NCBI GenBank assembly: GCA_964460985.1
Contig: CAYWQX010000004.1
Location: 1 to 64,000, forward strand
DNA from: CAZABG01 sp964460985
GTDB taxonomy: Bacteria; Chlamydiota; Chlamydiia; Chlamydiales; Parachlamydiaceae
DNA length: 64,000 nt
Direction: 5' to 3'
Of this stretch, positions 44,700-53,639 are shown piece after piece. How positions within the stretch are numbered: the first letter of the stretch is position 1; the number at the start of each line of letters is the position of its first letter. The notes under the pieces are model-generated. The model was not told the origin of the DNA, ran no database searches, and was given only the letters and a program-made list of their open reading frames with translations. The translations under genes were made by a program, and so were the position numbers.

Positions 44700-46727
44700 T
44701 CAGCCGCCGTGTGTTGCAGTAACGGATTTAAGAGCGTCTTCAGGCGAGGGGAAGATATCAAATATTTTGTGCATGGATACGAGTTCAAACATCGATCTTA
44801 CAGGCTTTGTCATAGAAGAGAGCTTTAAATCACCCTTATCGGCATTTAAACGTCTTAAGACCGAAAGAAAACAGCCGAGGCCCGAGGAGTCGATAAACTG
44901 CAATTGATGCAGATCGAATATGACATGGCGAGCATGGGTTTCATTGATCAGGCGAATGACTTTCTCTTTAAAATCGGAAGCCTCTTTAGCATCCAAATTT
45001 TCCCCTTTGGGAGTAATAACCAAAACCTGGTCGATAAGCGAGTGAGTGATCTCCATGTGCTCCTCTTGAGTATAGTACTCCTTATACAGGCGTAAATGAT
45101 TCCAGCCTTGCTCACTATTTTTTGGCAGGTACATCACCTCTTCGATCACCTGTTTGACGATATACCACCCATAGCCATCCTCTTTATCCCCATAAAAACT
45201 GGGCTCAGAGAGCATCAGCGGATCAAACGTCTCTCCGCGATCGGAGATTTCCACCTTAATCCCTTTTAAATCGTGTTCCGCTTGAATAACGATTATACCG
45301 GCGGGATTATTTTTATATCCGTGTTTGACAATATTGCAAAATATTTCATTGATAGCAAGTTTCAGATCCTGAGTCAGTTTTTCCACGTTTCCGGGAGCAT
45401 CATGGCATACTTTTTCAACATATTCCCTGAGCGCTTGGAGCTGAGAATAGTCGGCGGAAAACTTGACTCTCCCCCTTTCTCCCAGTTCAATGGGTAAAAA
45501 ATGATTAATTTTGACAGCAATAATCGTAAAATCATCTTCAATAGGAGTGTTGCCGTGAAAGCTAAGCACTTCAGACCTAATCCCTTCAATAATATCATCC
45601 GCGTTGCTTGCCTGCTCTACCAACTCAACTAGCCTATTTTGAGCAAAGAGCTCTCCCGTGGGTGATTTGCTTTCCGTAACTCCATCAGAATAAAAGACAA
45701 AGAAATCCCCTTCCTCGAAAGGGACCTCTTTCGGACGATACTCTTCATCAGGAACCATTCCGAGAGGGATGTTATCGCCAAAAAGCAATACCGCTTTTTT
45801 GTCTTTGGCTCTATAGAGAATGGGCTTGGTAAAGCCGCAATCAATAAAGGTAAGCATCCTTCTTTTAAGATCGAAGCGGGCATAAAACAGGCTTACAAAA
45901 TACTCAAGTTTCATGAGTTCCGGCACTATTGCTTTATGCACATTAGTCAAAATTTGCTTGGGATTTAAGACATCCTCATGCCAAAAAGACTCTTTATCAA
46001 ATTTAATGGCGTGATTAGGCGGGACCGCAAAGCGTACTAATTGCGTTTTTACCGCCGTTCCGACCAATGCAGCCGGGATGCCTTTTCCCATGACATCTGA
46101 AATAACGACATCTACAATATGATTTAAAGGGTGATAAAACTCATAGAAGTCGCCATCGATCTCCTCTGAAGGAAGGGTCATTGCTTTAATAGAAACGCCG
46201 GGAATATCTTTTGGAACATGCCCCAAAAGAAGGTTTTCATGAATCTTCGCGCCAAGCTCGAGCTGCCCTTTCAACGATTTATGCGTTCTCGCAAGCTCCT
46301 TATGACTCTCTAAAATGAGCTCTTGCATCGCTTGCATCTCCTTTTCAAGGAGGAATTTTTCCATGCTCATTCGAATCGTCTGCAAAAGCACATTATCGTC
46401 CCAGGGCTTTCCGATAAAATGATTGACCTGGCCAATATTGATCGCTTGAACAGCGGTCTCTTGGTCCGTATTAGCGGTGAGAAGAATTCGGCTTGCCTGA
46501 GGCTGCATCTCTTTGGCTTTCTTTAAGACCTCAATCCCTGTCATATCGGGCATTCGCTGATCGCATAAGATAAGATCGATCGGCTGCTCGCTTAAAACTT
46601 CGAGTGCTTCAGATCCATTCGTTGCAGTAAATACAAGATACCCTTCCCTTTCCAGGACAAGCTTTAAACTCGTAAGTACAAGTCGATCATCATCAACAAC
46701 TAGGATGGGCTCTTGCGGGGCAGTCAT
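44700..46727 (-). CDS. Receiver-PP2C-HATPase-STAS partner-switch protein
   Basis: A 675-residue soluble regulator with four modules: receiver domain (VVDDD, phosphoacceptor in LILCDQRMPDMTG, IGKPWD), a coiled-coil linker, an RsbU-like PP2C phosphatase (EIDGDFYEF, DVMGKGIPAAL, YSDGVTESKS), an RsbW-like ATPase/kinase (AINEIFCNIVKHG, ISDRGETFDP, GYGWYIV) and a C-terminal STAS domain with an intact IDSSGLG phosphoacceptor. These parts normally sit on separate proteins. I start at ATG 46727 (MTAPQEP); the longer frame from 46781 adds 18 poor residues. It leads the exopolysaccharide operon and is likely its regulator. Confidence 0.9.
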   Translation of the reverse strand: MTAPQEPILVVDDDRLVLTSLKLVLEREGYLVFTATNGSEALEVLSEQPIDLILCDQRMPDMTGIEVLKKAKEMQPQASRILLTANTDQETAVQAINIGQVNHFIGKPWDDNVLLQTIRMSMEKFLLEKEMQAMQELILESHKELARTHKSLKGQLELGAKIHENLLLGHVPKDIPGVSIKAMTLPSEEIDGDFYEFYHPLNHIVDVVISDVMGKGIPAALVGTAVKTQLVRFAVPPNHAIKFDKESFWHEDVLNPKQILTNVHKAIVPELMKLEYFVSLFYARFDLKRRMLTFIDCGFTKPILYRAKDKKAVLLFGDNIPLGMVPDEEYRPKEVPFEEGDFFVFYSDGVTESKSPTGELFAQNRLVELVEQASNADDIIEGIRSEVLSFHGNTPIEDDFTIIAVKINHFLPIELGERGRVKFSADYSQLQALREYVEKVCHDAPGNVEKLTQDLKLAINEIFCNIVKHGYKNNPAGIIVIQAEHDLKGIKVEISDRGETFDPLMLSEPSFYGDKEDGYGWYIVKQVIEEVMYLPKNSEQGWNHLRLYKEYYTQEEHMEITHSLIDQVLVITPKGENLDAKEASDFKEKVIRLINETHARHVIFDLHQLQFIDSSGLGCFLSVLRRLNADKGDLKLSSMTKPVRSMFELVSMHKIFDIFPSPEDALKSVTATHGG

Positions 46728-46805
46728 ATTTTCATAGGGTAAATTAACCTTTATAAAAGTCAAAGATAAACCTCCAATCAAAATCCATTCGCACGCAGAA
46801 GTTAA

Positions 46806-46836
46806 GTTAACGAGGGATCAATCCTAACCCGTTAAC
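46806..46836. promoter_or_regulatory. Inverted repeat in the divergent regulator/rpoN gap
   Basis: GTTAACG (46806-46812) and CGTTAAC (46830-46836) form a perfect 7-bp dyad, with a further AGGGAT/ATCCT partial symmetry inside. It lies between the divergent starts of the partner-switch gene and rpoN, a place for an operator acting on either. No U-tract follows, so it is not a terminator. Confidence 0.45.
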
Positions 46837-46895
46837 CCTTAAACTTATCAATCTAAACCTTTTCATAAAACACTCTAGCGGTTCTAATAAGGTTT

Positions 46896-48335
46896 ATGGC
46901 CTACAAAATGTCCATGAATCCATCCTCCGACCCGTCTCTTTCCCAGAAGCAGACTCAGCGTCTCATGATGTCATATGAAATGCAGCAAGCTTTAAACCTT
47001 CTGCAAATGCCTATTATGGAACTGGCAGAGCAAGTTGAGCATGAGCTGGAAGAAAATCCCGTCTTGGAGCTGATTGAAGAAGAGGGAAACCCTGAGATGG
47101 AAGAGCATCATGATGAAGATGAACTGAATTTTGAAACGGATAATTTTGAAGTCTTGAAAGAGATTGACGATTCTTTCACCGACATGATGAACGATCAGCC
47201 CAAAGCTCACCGCACACAGGAAGACGATAAAAAGCAGTCATTTTTAGAAAGCCTTATGCTCAATGAACAGAGTTTAAACGATCTCTTACTCACCCAGGCA
47301 AGAGAGGTGATTAATGATCCTGAAAAACTACAAATAGCGGAAATTATCATTGGAAACCTTGAAGAGAGCGGTCTTTTTCAATCTGATCTCGCTGAAATTG
47401 CCAAATACAATCACCTCGATCAAGCAAAACTTGAAGAAGTTCTAAAAATTATCCAAACCTTCGATCCCCCCGGTATTGCCGCCTTAACGATTAGGGAGGC
47501 CCTTTTAACTCAATTAAGGGCGCAGAAAAAAGAGAGATCTTTAGCCTATGAGATTATCGATAAATACTATGATGAGCTTATCCACCATAAAATTCCTTTG
47601 ATTCAGAAAAAACTCAAAGTAGACTCTCACGTTATCCAAGAGACGATTGAAAATGAGATTAAACATCTGAACCTTCATCCGGCCGCGGCTGTTTCAACCG
47701 GACTTACCCCCTATATTACACCCGATGTCACGATTAAAGAAATTGATGGCAGGCTTGAAATAATGGTGAATAACGAGTCCATTCCTCCCCTTCGGCTGAA
47801 TCGAAGCTACCTGAAGCTTTTGCAAAATGAAAATTGCTCCGAGGAAACCAAAAAATTCGTCCTCTCTAAATTAAATGATGCCAAATGGTTCATGAAAACC
47901 ATTCACCAGCGGGGTAATACTCTACAGCGCATCACTGAACTTCTTGTTCAAAAAAACCGCGATTTCTTTCTCTCAGAAGAGGGAAAAATGGTCCCTCTAA
48001 CCATGAAAACGCTTGCCCACGAACTTGAACTTCATGAATCGACCATTGCAAGAGCGGTTATGAATAAATATGTGGACTCTCCGAGAGGTCTTCTTCCTTT
48101 GCGCTCCTTCTTCAATTCTACCTTCGAGACGACAGACGGAGAAAGCCTATCTTCCCGGACCATCAAAGACTTAATCGTTGATCTTATACAAAAAGAGGAT
48201 AAGACAACCCCTCTGTCGGATGATAAAATTGCAGAAATCATTCGAATGAAAGGGATTTCCTGCGCAAGGCGTACCGTTGCCAAATTTAGATCACAGCTTC
48301 AAATCGGCAATCAGCACCAGCGAAGAAAATTTTGA
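46896..48335 (+). CDS. rpoN: RNA polymerase sigma-54 factor
   Basis: A 479-residue sigma-54. The N-terminal glutamine-rich activator region (LSQKQTQRLMMSYEMQQALNLLQMPIMEL), an acidic region II (about 50-110), the core-binding domain, and the C-terminal RpoN box ARRTVAKFRSQLQIG that reads the -24 element. Chlamydia has one rpoN gene controlled by the AtoS/AtoR-type pair. No enhancer-binding protein lies in this window. A second in-frame ATG four codons downstream is also possible. Confidence 0.97.
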   Translation: MAYKMSMNPSSDPSLSQKQTQRLMMSYEMQQALNLLQMPIMELAEQVEHELEENPVLELIEEEGNPEMEEHHDEDELNFETDNFEVLKEIDDSFTDMMNDQPKAHRTQEDDKKQSFLESLMLNEQSLNDLLLTQAREVINDPEKLQIAEIIIGNLEESGLFQSDLAEIAKYNHLDQAKLEEVLKIIQTFDPPGIAALTIREALLTQLRAQKKERSLAYEIIDKYYDELIHHKIPLIQKKLKVDSHVIQETIENEIKHLNLHPAAAVSTGLTPYITPDVTIKEIDGRLEIMVNNESIPPLRLNRSYLKLLQNENCSEETKKFVLSKLNDAKWFMKTIHQRGNTLQRITELLVQKNRDFFLSEEGKMVPLTMKTLAHELELHESTIARAVMNKYVDSPRGLLPLRSFFNSTFETTDGESLSSRTIKDLIVDLIQKEDKTTPLSDDKIAEIIRMKGISCARRTVAKFRSQLQIGNQHQRRKF

Positions 48336-48427
48336 GCCTACAAGCTAATTCCCCCAACGGTTAAAATAATTAATTTACAAAATCAATTTAATGTAACTTT
48401 TTAATTTATATTAAAAAGTAATTAAAC

Positions 48428-48433
48428 TATAAT
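48428..48433 (+). promoter_or_regulatory. Possible -10 element
   Basis: TATAAT 31 bases before the next gene in a very AT-rich 129-base gap after rpoN; no clear -35. Nothing else is visible in the gap. Confidence 0.35.
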
Positions 48434-48464
48434 TTGATTTTAATTTTTTTAATTACGATAAAGT

Positions 48465-49334
48465 ATGCAAGACGTAAGAATAACTGCAGCCTCCACCCCA
48501 AAATCTTTCTTTGATCAAGAGAAAAAATCTCTTATCTGGGATATCGCCAAAAGATCTCTCGTGGAACTGGCAGTCATCGGCGTCATGGCAGGTGTGACCC
48601 TTTTCTTTGTCGCGAACCCCATGACCGCCCTTTTTATTGTGGGATGCGCCTTGATTACTTTCACTGTAAATATTTTATTCCGCGTCTTTCTTGCCTATAT
48701 TCAATACCGGATCAATCATAGCGAAAATGAATCGGAGAAAAAATTTCTAGAGAAAATATTTAAGGTGGGCCAATGGTTCGCTCCCATCTCTTTTTCCTGC
48801 TTTCAAGCGCAAACAGCTAATGTATTAATCCACGAATCGGGCCACGCCCTGGCTGCCAATCTTCTTTTTAAAACAAAAAACACAACCGTCACCGTTCAAC
48901 CATGGGGAGCCGGCTTTACAAGCTACATCCTTAAAGGATTTACTTCACTTGGAGCTAAACTTGGCTACGCCGGATCTGACCTTGTCGTCACGGCAGCGGG
49001 CACCGGCCTTGCGGTGGGCGTCTCAGCGGTGGCCTTAGGAATTGGACTTGGGGTAGAAAAAATGGCTCCTGAAACCTCTAAATATTTAATTTCATCCGCC
49101 GTCATAAACGTGATCACACACGCTTACTATGCCCTCTCTGCGTTATGGACCTCATCCGCGAGCTTAGGCCACGACTTTGTTCAGCTTGCCCTTTACGGCA
49201 TCCATCCGGCTGTAGCAGTAATCGGCATTATCGCAATCCCTCTTATTGTAAGGACCGGCTTTGCCATTTATGAGTACATCAAAGACGATGGAACGAAGAA
49301 GCCGGAGCCTGTGCAATTGCCCGTTGCTGTATAA
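48465..49334 (+). CDS. Membrane protein with M50-like HExGH motif
   Basis: A 289-residue protein with a pair of membrane segments at about 25-75, then NVLIHESGHALAANLLF (residues about 122-138), and three or more further segments including AGTGLAVGVSAVALGIGLGV and HPAVAVIGIIAIPLIV. HESGH in a membrane setting recalls site-2-protease (M50) zinc enzymes. The NPDG-type third ligand is not evident; a GHDF near residue 238 could be a substitute. I call it a putative membrane metalloprotease only on the motif. Confidence 0.55.
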   Translation: MQDVRITAASTPKSFFDQEKKSLIWDIAKRSLVELAVIGVMAGVTLFFVANPMTALFIVGCALITFTVNILFRVFLAYIQYRINHSENESEKKFLEKIFKVGQWFAPISFSCFQAQTANVLIHESGHALAANLLFKTKNTTVTVQPWGAGFTSYILKGFTSLGAKLGYAGSDLVVTAAGTGLAVGVSAVALGIGLGVEKMAPETSKYLISSAVINVITHAYYALSALWTSSASLGHDFVQLALYGIHPAVAVIGIIAIPLIVRTGFAIYEYIKDDGTKKPEPVQLPVAV

Positions 49335-49376
49335 CTTTGAATCAGCTATTCTATTGGTCTTTAACTAGGAGTAGCT

Positions 49377-49466
49377 ATGTCTTCCGTCAAGAAGAAGCGG
49401 CGCTACAAAATTGCGAAACACAAACGCAAGAAAAGAAGCCGCAGAGACCGTCACAAAACAAAATAG
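49377..49466 (+). CDS. Small basic ribosome-associated protein, AURKAIP1/COX24 (bS22-like) type
   Basis: A 29-codon gene with AGGAG five bases before the ATG. The protein MSSVKKKRRYKIAKHKRKKR... is almost wholly lysine and arginine and follows the SSVKKKR-x-KI-x-KHKRKKRxRRxR pattern of the COX24/AURKAIP1 domain, seen in mitochondrial mS38 and in the small mycobacterial ribosomal protein bS22. Chlamydial genomes carry a protein of this sort. It lies 12 bases before mnmG, so both are likely cotranscribed. Confidence 0.88.
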   Translation: MSSVKKKRRYKIAKHKRKKRSRRDRHKTK

Positions 49467-49478
49467 GGACAAGCTTAC

Positions 49479-51323
49479 ATGTGGAGCTACCCCAAACACT
49501 ATGATGTCATTGTAATGGGAGCCGGCCATGCCGGCTGCGAAGCGGCTCATGCAGCTGCTTCCATGGGTTTAACAACCTGTCTCCTTACGATGAATCTAGA
49601 TACTATCGGCAAAATGAGCTGCAATCCTGCGGTGGGTGGGATTGGCAAAGGGCATATGGTCCGTGAGATCGACGCTATCGGCGGGATCATGGGCAAAGTG
49701 ACCGACGCTACCTCCATTCAATCGCGCATGCTTAATCGCACCCGCGGTATGGCAGTTCAGGCGCCAAGAGCCCAGGCGGACAAAGCCGAGTACGCCCTTG
49801 AAATCAAAAGAAGATTGGAGCTAATTCCCAATCTCGAGATCAAACAAGGGACGATTGAAGATATCATCCTTGAAAACGATAGGATCGCTGCCGTCGTCAC
49901 CAAGGAGGGTATCCGCTACAATACCACAACCCTCATCCTCTCTTCCGGCACTTTCATGCGCGGGCTTCTCCACATCGGAGAGGTTCAATATTCCGGCGGT
50001 AGAGCAGGCGACGCCCCCTCTGTTGGATTATCTGCCAGCCTCGAAAAATTTGGGATCCGCTTGGGACGCCTCAAAACCGGCACTCCCCCTCGTGTAAACG
50101 CCCGCTCGATCGACTTTAGCAAAACCGAGATTCAACCCGGCGAGCCGGATGTTAAATTCTCTTTCGATCCTCAAGACAGCCCAGGGCTTCCCCAGGTTCC
50201 ATGCTACATCACCTATACCACTGAAAAAACGAAAGAGATCATCCAGGCCAATCTTCATCGGTCGGCCATGTATTCCGGCCGTATTCAATCGGTGGGACCG
50301 CGTTACTGCCCCTCCATTGAAGACAAAATCGTTCGTTTTAGCGATAAGGAAAGGCATCAAATCTTTTTGGAGCCTGAAGGCCTTAAAACGGCCGAGATTT
50401 ATGTAAACGGCGTCTCTTCCTCCATGCCCTTCGATGTACAAAAACAGGTGATCGAAAGCATCATCGGTCTTGAAAAGGCTGAAATCATGCGCCCGGCTTA
50501 TGCGATTGAATATGATTATGTTCTCTCAGGCCAAGTAGACGCCTCCCTTCACTCCCGTCAAATCCCAGGGCTTTTTCTGGCGGGCCAAATTAACGGCACC
50601 ACAGGCTATGAGGAAGCGGCCGCGCAGGGTCTAATAGCAGGGATTAATGCCGCGCTCTTCGTCCAGAATAAGACCCCTTTCACTTTAAAAAGATCCGAAT
50701 CCTACATTGGCGTTATGATCGATGATCTTATTACCAAGGGTGTGGATGAGCCTTATCGTATGTTCACCAGTAGAGCCGAACACCGGCTTCTTCTTCGCCA
50801 AGATAATGCGGACTTGAGGCTTCGTGAATACGGGTATCGTCTCGGCATGATCAACGAGGCGCAAATGGCTCTTTTAAGAAAAAAGAAAGAAGCTATCGCA
50901 TTAGAATCTGAGAGGCTTCATAAATTATTTAAGCAGCAAAATGGCAAAGGCTATTCTTTAGCGCAACTGCTTGCCCGCCCTGAAAACACGTACGAAAAGC
51001 TTTTAAAAGAGTATCCCGAATCTTTCACCGATTACGGGCAAGAGATCAATCTCCAAATTGAACTTCTGATAAAATACGCGGGCTATATTGAACGGGAAGA
51101 GACGGAAGTTGCCAAATTCAGCCATGTTGAAAAAATCAAAATCCCCTCCGACTTCGATTTTAGCCAGATTGTAGGCCTTAGAAACGAAGCTTTGCAAAAA
51201 TTGATGAAGATAAAGCCTTCTACCATCGCGCAGGCCGCTCGCATATCGGGCGTATCACCCGCCGACATTTCAGTGTTAATGATTGCGTTGAATCGTCCCA
51301 CGGGATCTTGCAACGAGTGCTAA
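49479..51323 (+). CDS. mnmG: tRNA uridine-5-carboxymethylaminomethyl modification enzyme MnmG (GidA)
   Basis: A 614-residue FAD protein that, with MnmE, modifies U34 of certain tRNAs. The dinucleotide motif VMGAGHAGCEAA at the N-terminus, GGIGKGHMVREIDA, GRLKTGTPPR, EGLKTAEIYVNG, and the C-terminal helical domain. The start at 49479 directly follows the small basic gene, with GGGAC as weak binding site. It overlaps lplA by 16 bases, the same pairing as in C. trachomatis (gidA-lplA). Confidence 0.97.
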   Translation: MWSYPKHYDVIVMGAGHAGCEAAHAAASMGLTTCLLTMNLDTIGKMSCNPAVGGIGKGHMVREIDAIGGIMGKVTDATSIQSRMLNRTRGMAVQAPRAQADKAEYALEIKRRLELIPNLEIKQGTIEDIILENDRIAAVVTKEGIRYNTTTLILSSGTFMRGLLHIGEVQYSGGRAGDAPSVGLSASLEKFGIRLGRLKTGTPPRVNARSIDFSKTEIQPGEPDVKFSFDPQDSPGLPQVPCYITYTTEKTKEIIQANLHRSAMYSGRIQSVGPRYCPSIEDKIVRFSDKERHQIFLEPEGLKTAEIYVNGVSSSMPFDVQKQVIESIIGLEKAEIMRPAYAIEYDYVLSGQVDASLHSRQIPGLFLAGQINGTTGYEEAAAQGLIAGINAALFVQNKTPFTLKRSESYIGVMIDDLITKGVDEPYRMFTSRAEHRLLLRQDNADLRLREYGYRLGMINEAQMALLRKKKEAIALESERLHKLFKQQNGKGYSLAQLLARPENTYEKLLKEYPESFTDYGQEINLQIELLIKYAGYIEREETEVAKFSHVEKIKIPSDFDFSQIVGLRNEALQKLMKIKPSTIAQAARISGVSPADISVLMIALNRPTGSCNEC

Positions 51324-51988
51324 AGTTACTCGAACTCACACGTTTTCCGCTTCTCGAACAACTGAAGCTGGAAGAGGCTCTTTTACGTAACTCGGATGCT
51401 CAATTCTGTCTTCTAAATTACGGAGCTAAACCGGCTTATGTTCTTCCCGCTTCTGCCAAAAAAGAGGAGTGGCTGCATCTTCCTTTGCCGCATCCCATCA
51501 TCCGCCGATATACGGGAGGCGGATCGGTTGTGATTGATGAAAACACCCTTTTTGTCTCTTTTATCGGCTCGACCGACCAACTAAACGAGGCTGCTACCCC
51601 CTCTTCGCTTCATCGACATCATGAGAAACACTTTCGCTTTATCCCCGATTTTCAAAGGCACGAAAATGATTATTGCATGGGAGAGAAGAAGATCGGCGGT
51701 AATGCTCAATACATCACTAAAAGCCGTTTTGTACACCACACATCGTTTTTATGGGATATGGATCTCGAAAAAATGAAAGGGCTCAAACACCCCCCAAGAG
51801 AGCCTGCTTACCGAAAAAAAAGGGAGCACTCCCAATTTTTGACCGCCCTCAAATCGCACTTCAAAACCCCCTTGGAATTCTTTGACGCCTTCAAGTTGCA
51901 AATCGAATATGAAAAAATTTCTTTAGACTCGGTTTTGCCCTACACAAGAATGACTTACCGGCAAACCTCTTTTATTGAAACTCAATAA
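51308..51988 (+). CDS. lplA: Lipoate-protein ligase A family protein
   Basis: A 226-residue BPL/LplA-fold enzyme. RRYTGGGSVV is the lipoyl-AMP loop and GEKKIGGNAQ carries the catalytic lysine. It attaches lipoate (probably host-derived) to E2 subunits of dehydrogenase complexes. It is shorter than E. coli LplA (about 338), lacking the C-terminal accessory domain, so it may be a ligase without activation or a transferase. The end overlaps convergent ilvE by seven bases. Confidence 0.88.
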   Translation: MQRVLKLLELTRFPLLEQLKLEEALLRNSDAQFCLLNYGAKPAYVLPASAKKEEWLHLPLPHPIIRRYTGGGSVVIDENTLFVSFIGSTDQLNEAATPSSLHRHHEKHFRFIPDFQRHENDYCMGEKKIGGNAQYITKSRFVHHTSFLWDMDLEKMKGLKHPPREPAYRKKREHSQFLTALKSHFKTPLEFFDAFKLQIEYEKISLDSVLPYTRMTYRQTSFIETQ

Positions 51989-52908
51989 CGAACAGGTGTA
52001 AGCCACTCCCGAGAGCGGGCATGTTTTCCCTGAATCAGATCGGCGAATTTTTTCCTGAGCATGAGCGCAATTTTTCCCGGTTTATCGTCTTTACTGATGA
52101 CCCTTCCATCGACCGAATGGGCATACACTACCTGAGCGGCAGTCCCCGTCAGCAAAATTTCATCGGCTACATAGGCCATCGCACGATCAACAGGCTCATA
52201 TCTTATCTTATAGCCCTCTTCTTCTAAAAAAACGGCAGCCGTTCTTCGAGTAATTCCTTCCAGTTGCGAAGAGCCCAATGGAGGCATAAAAATTTCGTTG
52301 CGATAAACAAGCACCAAATTAGAGGTGGTCGCTTCGACAATCTGCCCTTGATCATTGAGCATCAGGGCATCATCAAACCCTAAATTCTTAGCTTCAGTGG
52401 TTGCGATCGCCGAGTTCACATAGGCTCCCCCTGCTTTCGCTTTGGTCGGAAAAGCTAAATTGGACATTTTTTGCCATGAAGAGACCATCAACCTGATACC
52501 TCTTGATAAATCGTGGTATTCACCCATTTCCATCATGTAGATAGCCCAATTGAAGTTGATGCCGGTATACCTCGGCATGAGCACTTCATCGGAAGAGTAG
52601 ATGAACGGTCTTACGTAGATATCTTGGCTAGGAGCGTTTGCTTTCACAAGGTCGAGGACAATCTTTTCAAAATCCTCCCACTCAAGGGAAAACCCCATCC
52701 CTAGTATTTTTGCGCTGTCGTTCAATCGGTCAAAATGATCCTTTAGTCTAAAAAGTCTTATTTCTTTTTCTCTTAGATAACCCCTTATGCCTGAAAAACA
52801 TGTCGTTCCATACTGGAGGCTATGACTTGCAATACTGATTTTTCCCTCTTCGCGAGGGACTATTTTTGACTTAAAATAACAATAGGGGAGCATTTTTATT
52901 TGAGCCAT
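51982..52908 (-). CDS. ilvE: Branched-chain amino acid aminotransferase
   Basis: A 308-residue fold-type IV PLP enzyme. Motifs: SLQYGTTCFSGIRGY, the lysine in AKAGGAYVNSAIATTEAKNLGFDDALMLN, EATTSNLVLVY, LEGITRRT and LLTGTAAQVV. It interconverts leucine, isoleucine and valine with their keto acids. Chlamydiae lack the full branched-chain pathway, so it may salvage keto acids or feed branched fatty acid synthesis. It is transcribed away from ycaC. Confidence 0.93.
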   Translation of the reverse strand: MAQIKMLPYCYFKSKIVPREEGKISIASHSLQYGTTCFSGIRGYLREKEIRLFRLKDHFDRLNDSAKILGMGFSLEWEDFEKIVLDLVKANAPSQDIYVRPFIYSSDEVLMPRYTGINFNWAIYMMEMGEYHDLSRGIRLMVSSWQKMSNLAFPTKAKAGGAYVNSAIATTEAKNLGFDDALMLNDQGQIVEATTSNLVLVYRNEIFMPPLGSSQLEGITRRTAAVFLEEEGYKIRYEPVDRAMAYVADEILLTGTAAQVVYAHSVDGRVISKDDKPGKIALMLRKKFADLIQGKHARSREWLTPVRY

Positions 52909-53023
52909 ATATGTCCTATAGCAACAAACTGATTTTTATGCGTAACAAACTTTAACTTAATCTAATTCAACCACTTTGATTCTTAATCCTATTTCTGTTA
53001 GTAACATCAATATAGGTGAGAAT

Positions 53024-53638
53024 ATGAAATATAAAAAACTCGATAAAACTAAAGCGCAAGTATTACTGATAGACCATCAAACAGGTTTGATCAATCTGGT
53101 GCAGGACTACTCGCCTAATGAATTCAAAAATAATGTTTTAGCTTTGGCAGACACCGCTAAATTTTTTAAACTTCCTACTATTTTGACAACCAGTTTTGAA
53201 AACGGACCTAATGGACCGCTTGTTCCCGAGTTAAAAGAGATCCTTCCCAAGGCAGCCTATATTCCTCGCCCGGGCCAAATCAACGCATGGGATAATGCAG
53301 ATTTTCTCAAGCAGGTTAAAAAAAACAAAAGAAACCAGCTCATCATTGCTGGCGTTGTGACCGATGTTTGTGTCGCCTTTCCGGCTCTGTCCGCTTTAGA
53401 AGAAGGCTATGAGGTGTTTGTGGTCGCTGATGCTTCAGGAACCTTTAATAAAGATGTGCGGGATGCGGCCCTTCTCAGGATGGCTCATGCAGGCGCCGAG
53501 ATCGTTAACTGGTTTAGTGTGGCGTGCGAGCTTCATCAAGACTGGAGAAATGATATTGAAGGTCTTGGAAAAATTTTATCCGAGCACATTCCAAATTATC
53601 GCAATTTGATGAACAGCTACCGGCATAAAGGAAAATAA
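53024..53638 (+). CDS. ycaC: YcaC-like isochorismatase-family hydrolase
   Basis: A 204-residue cysteine hydrolase very like E. coli YcaC: LLIDHQTGLI (catalytic Asp), TILTTSFENGPNGPLVPEL, RPGQINAWDN, IIAGVVTDVCVAFPALSA (catalytic Cys), VVADASGTFN, VACELHQDWRNDI. The substrate of YcaC proteins is unresolved. AGGTGAG precedes the ATG at 53024, so I reject the longer frame. The high likeness to gammaproteobacterial proteins suggests transfer. Confidence 0.92.
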   Translation: MKYKKLDKTKAQVLLIDHQTGLINLVQDYSPNEFKNNVLALADTAKFFKLPTILTTSFENGPNGPLVPELKEILPKAAYIPRPGQINAWDNADFLKQVKKNKRNQLIIAGVVTDVCVAFPALSALEEGYEVFVVADASGTFNKDVRDAALLRMAHAGAEIVNWFSVACELHQDWRNDIEGLGKILSEHIPNYRNLMNSYRHKGK

Positions 53639-53639
53639 A

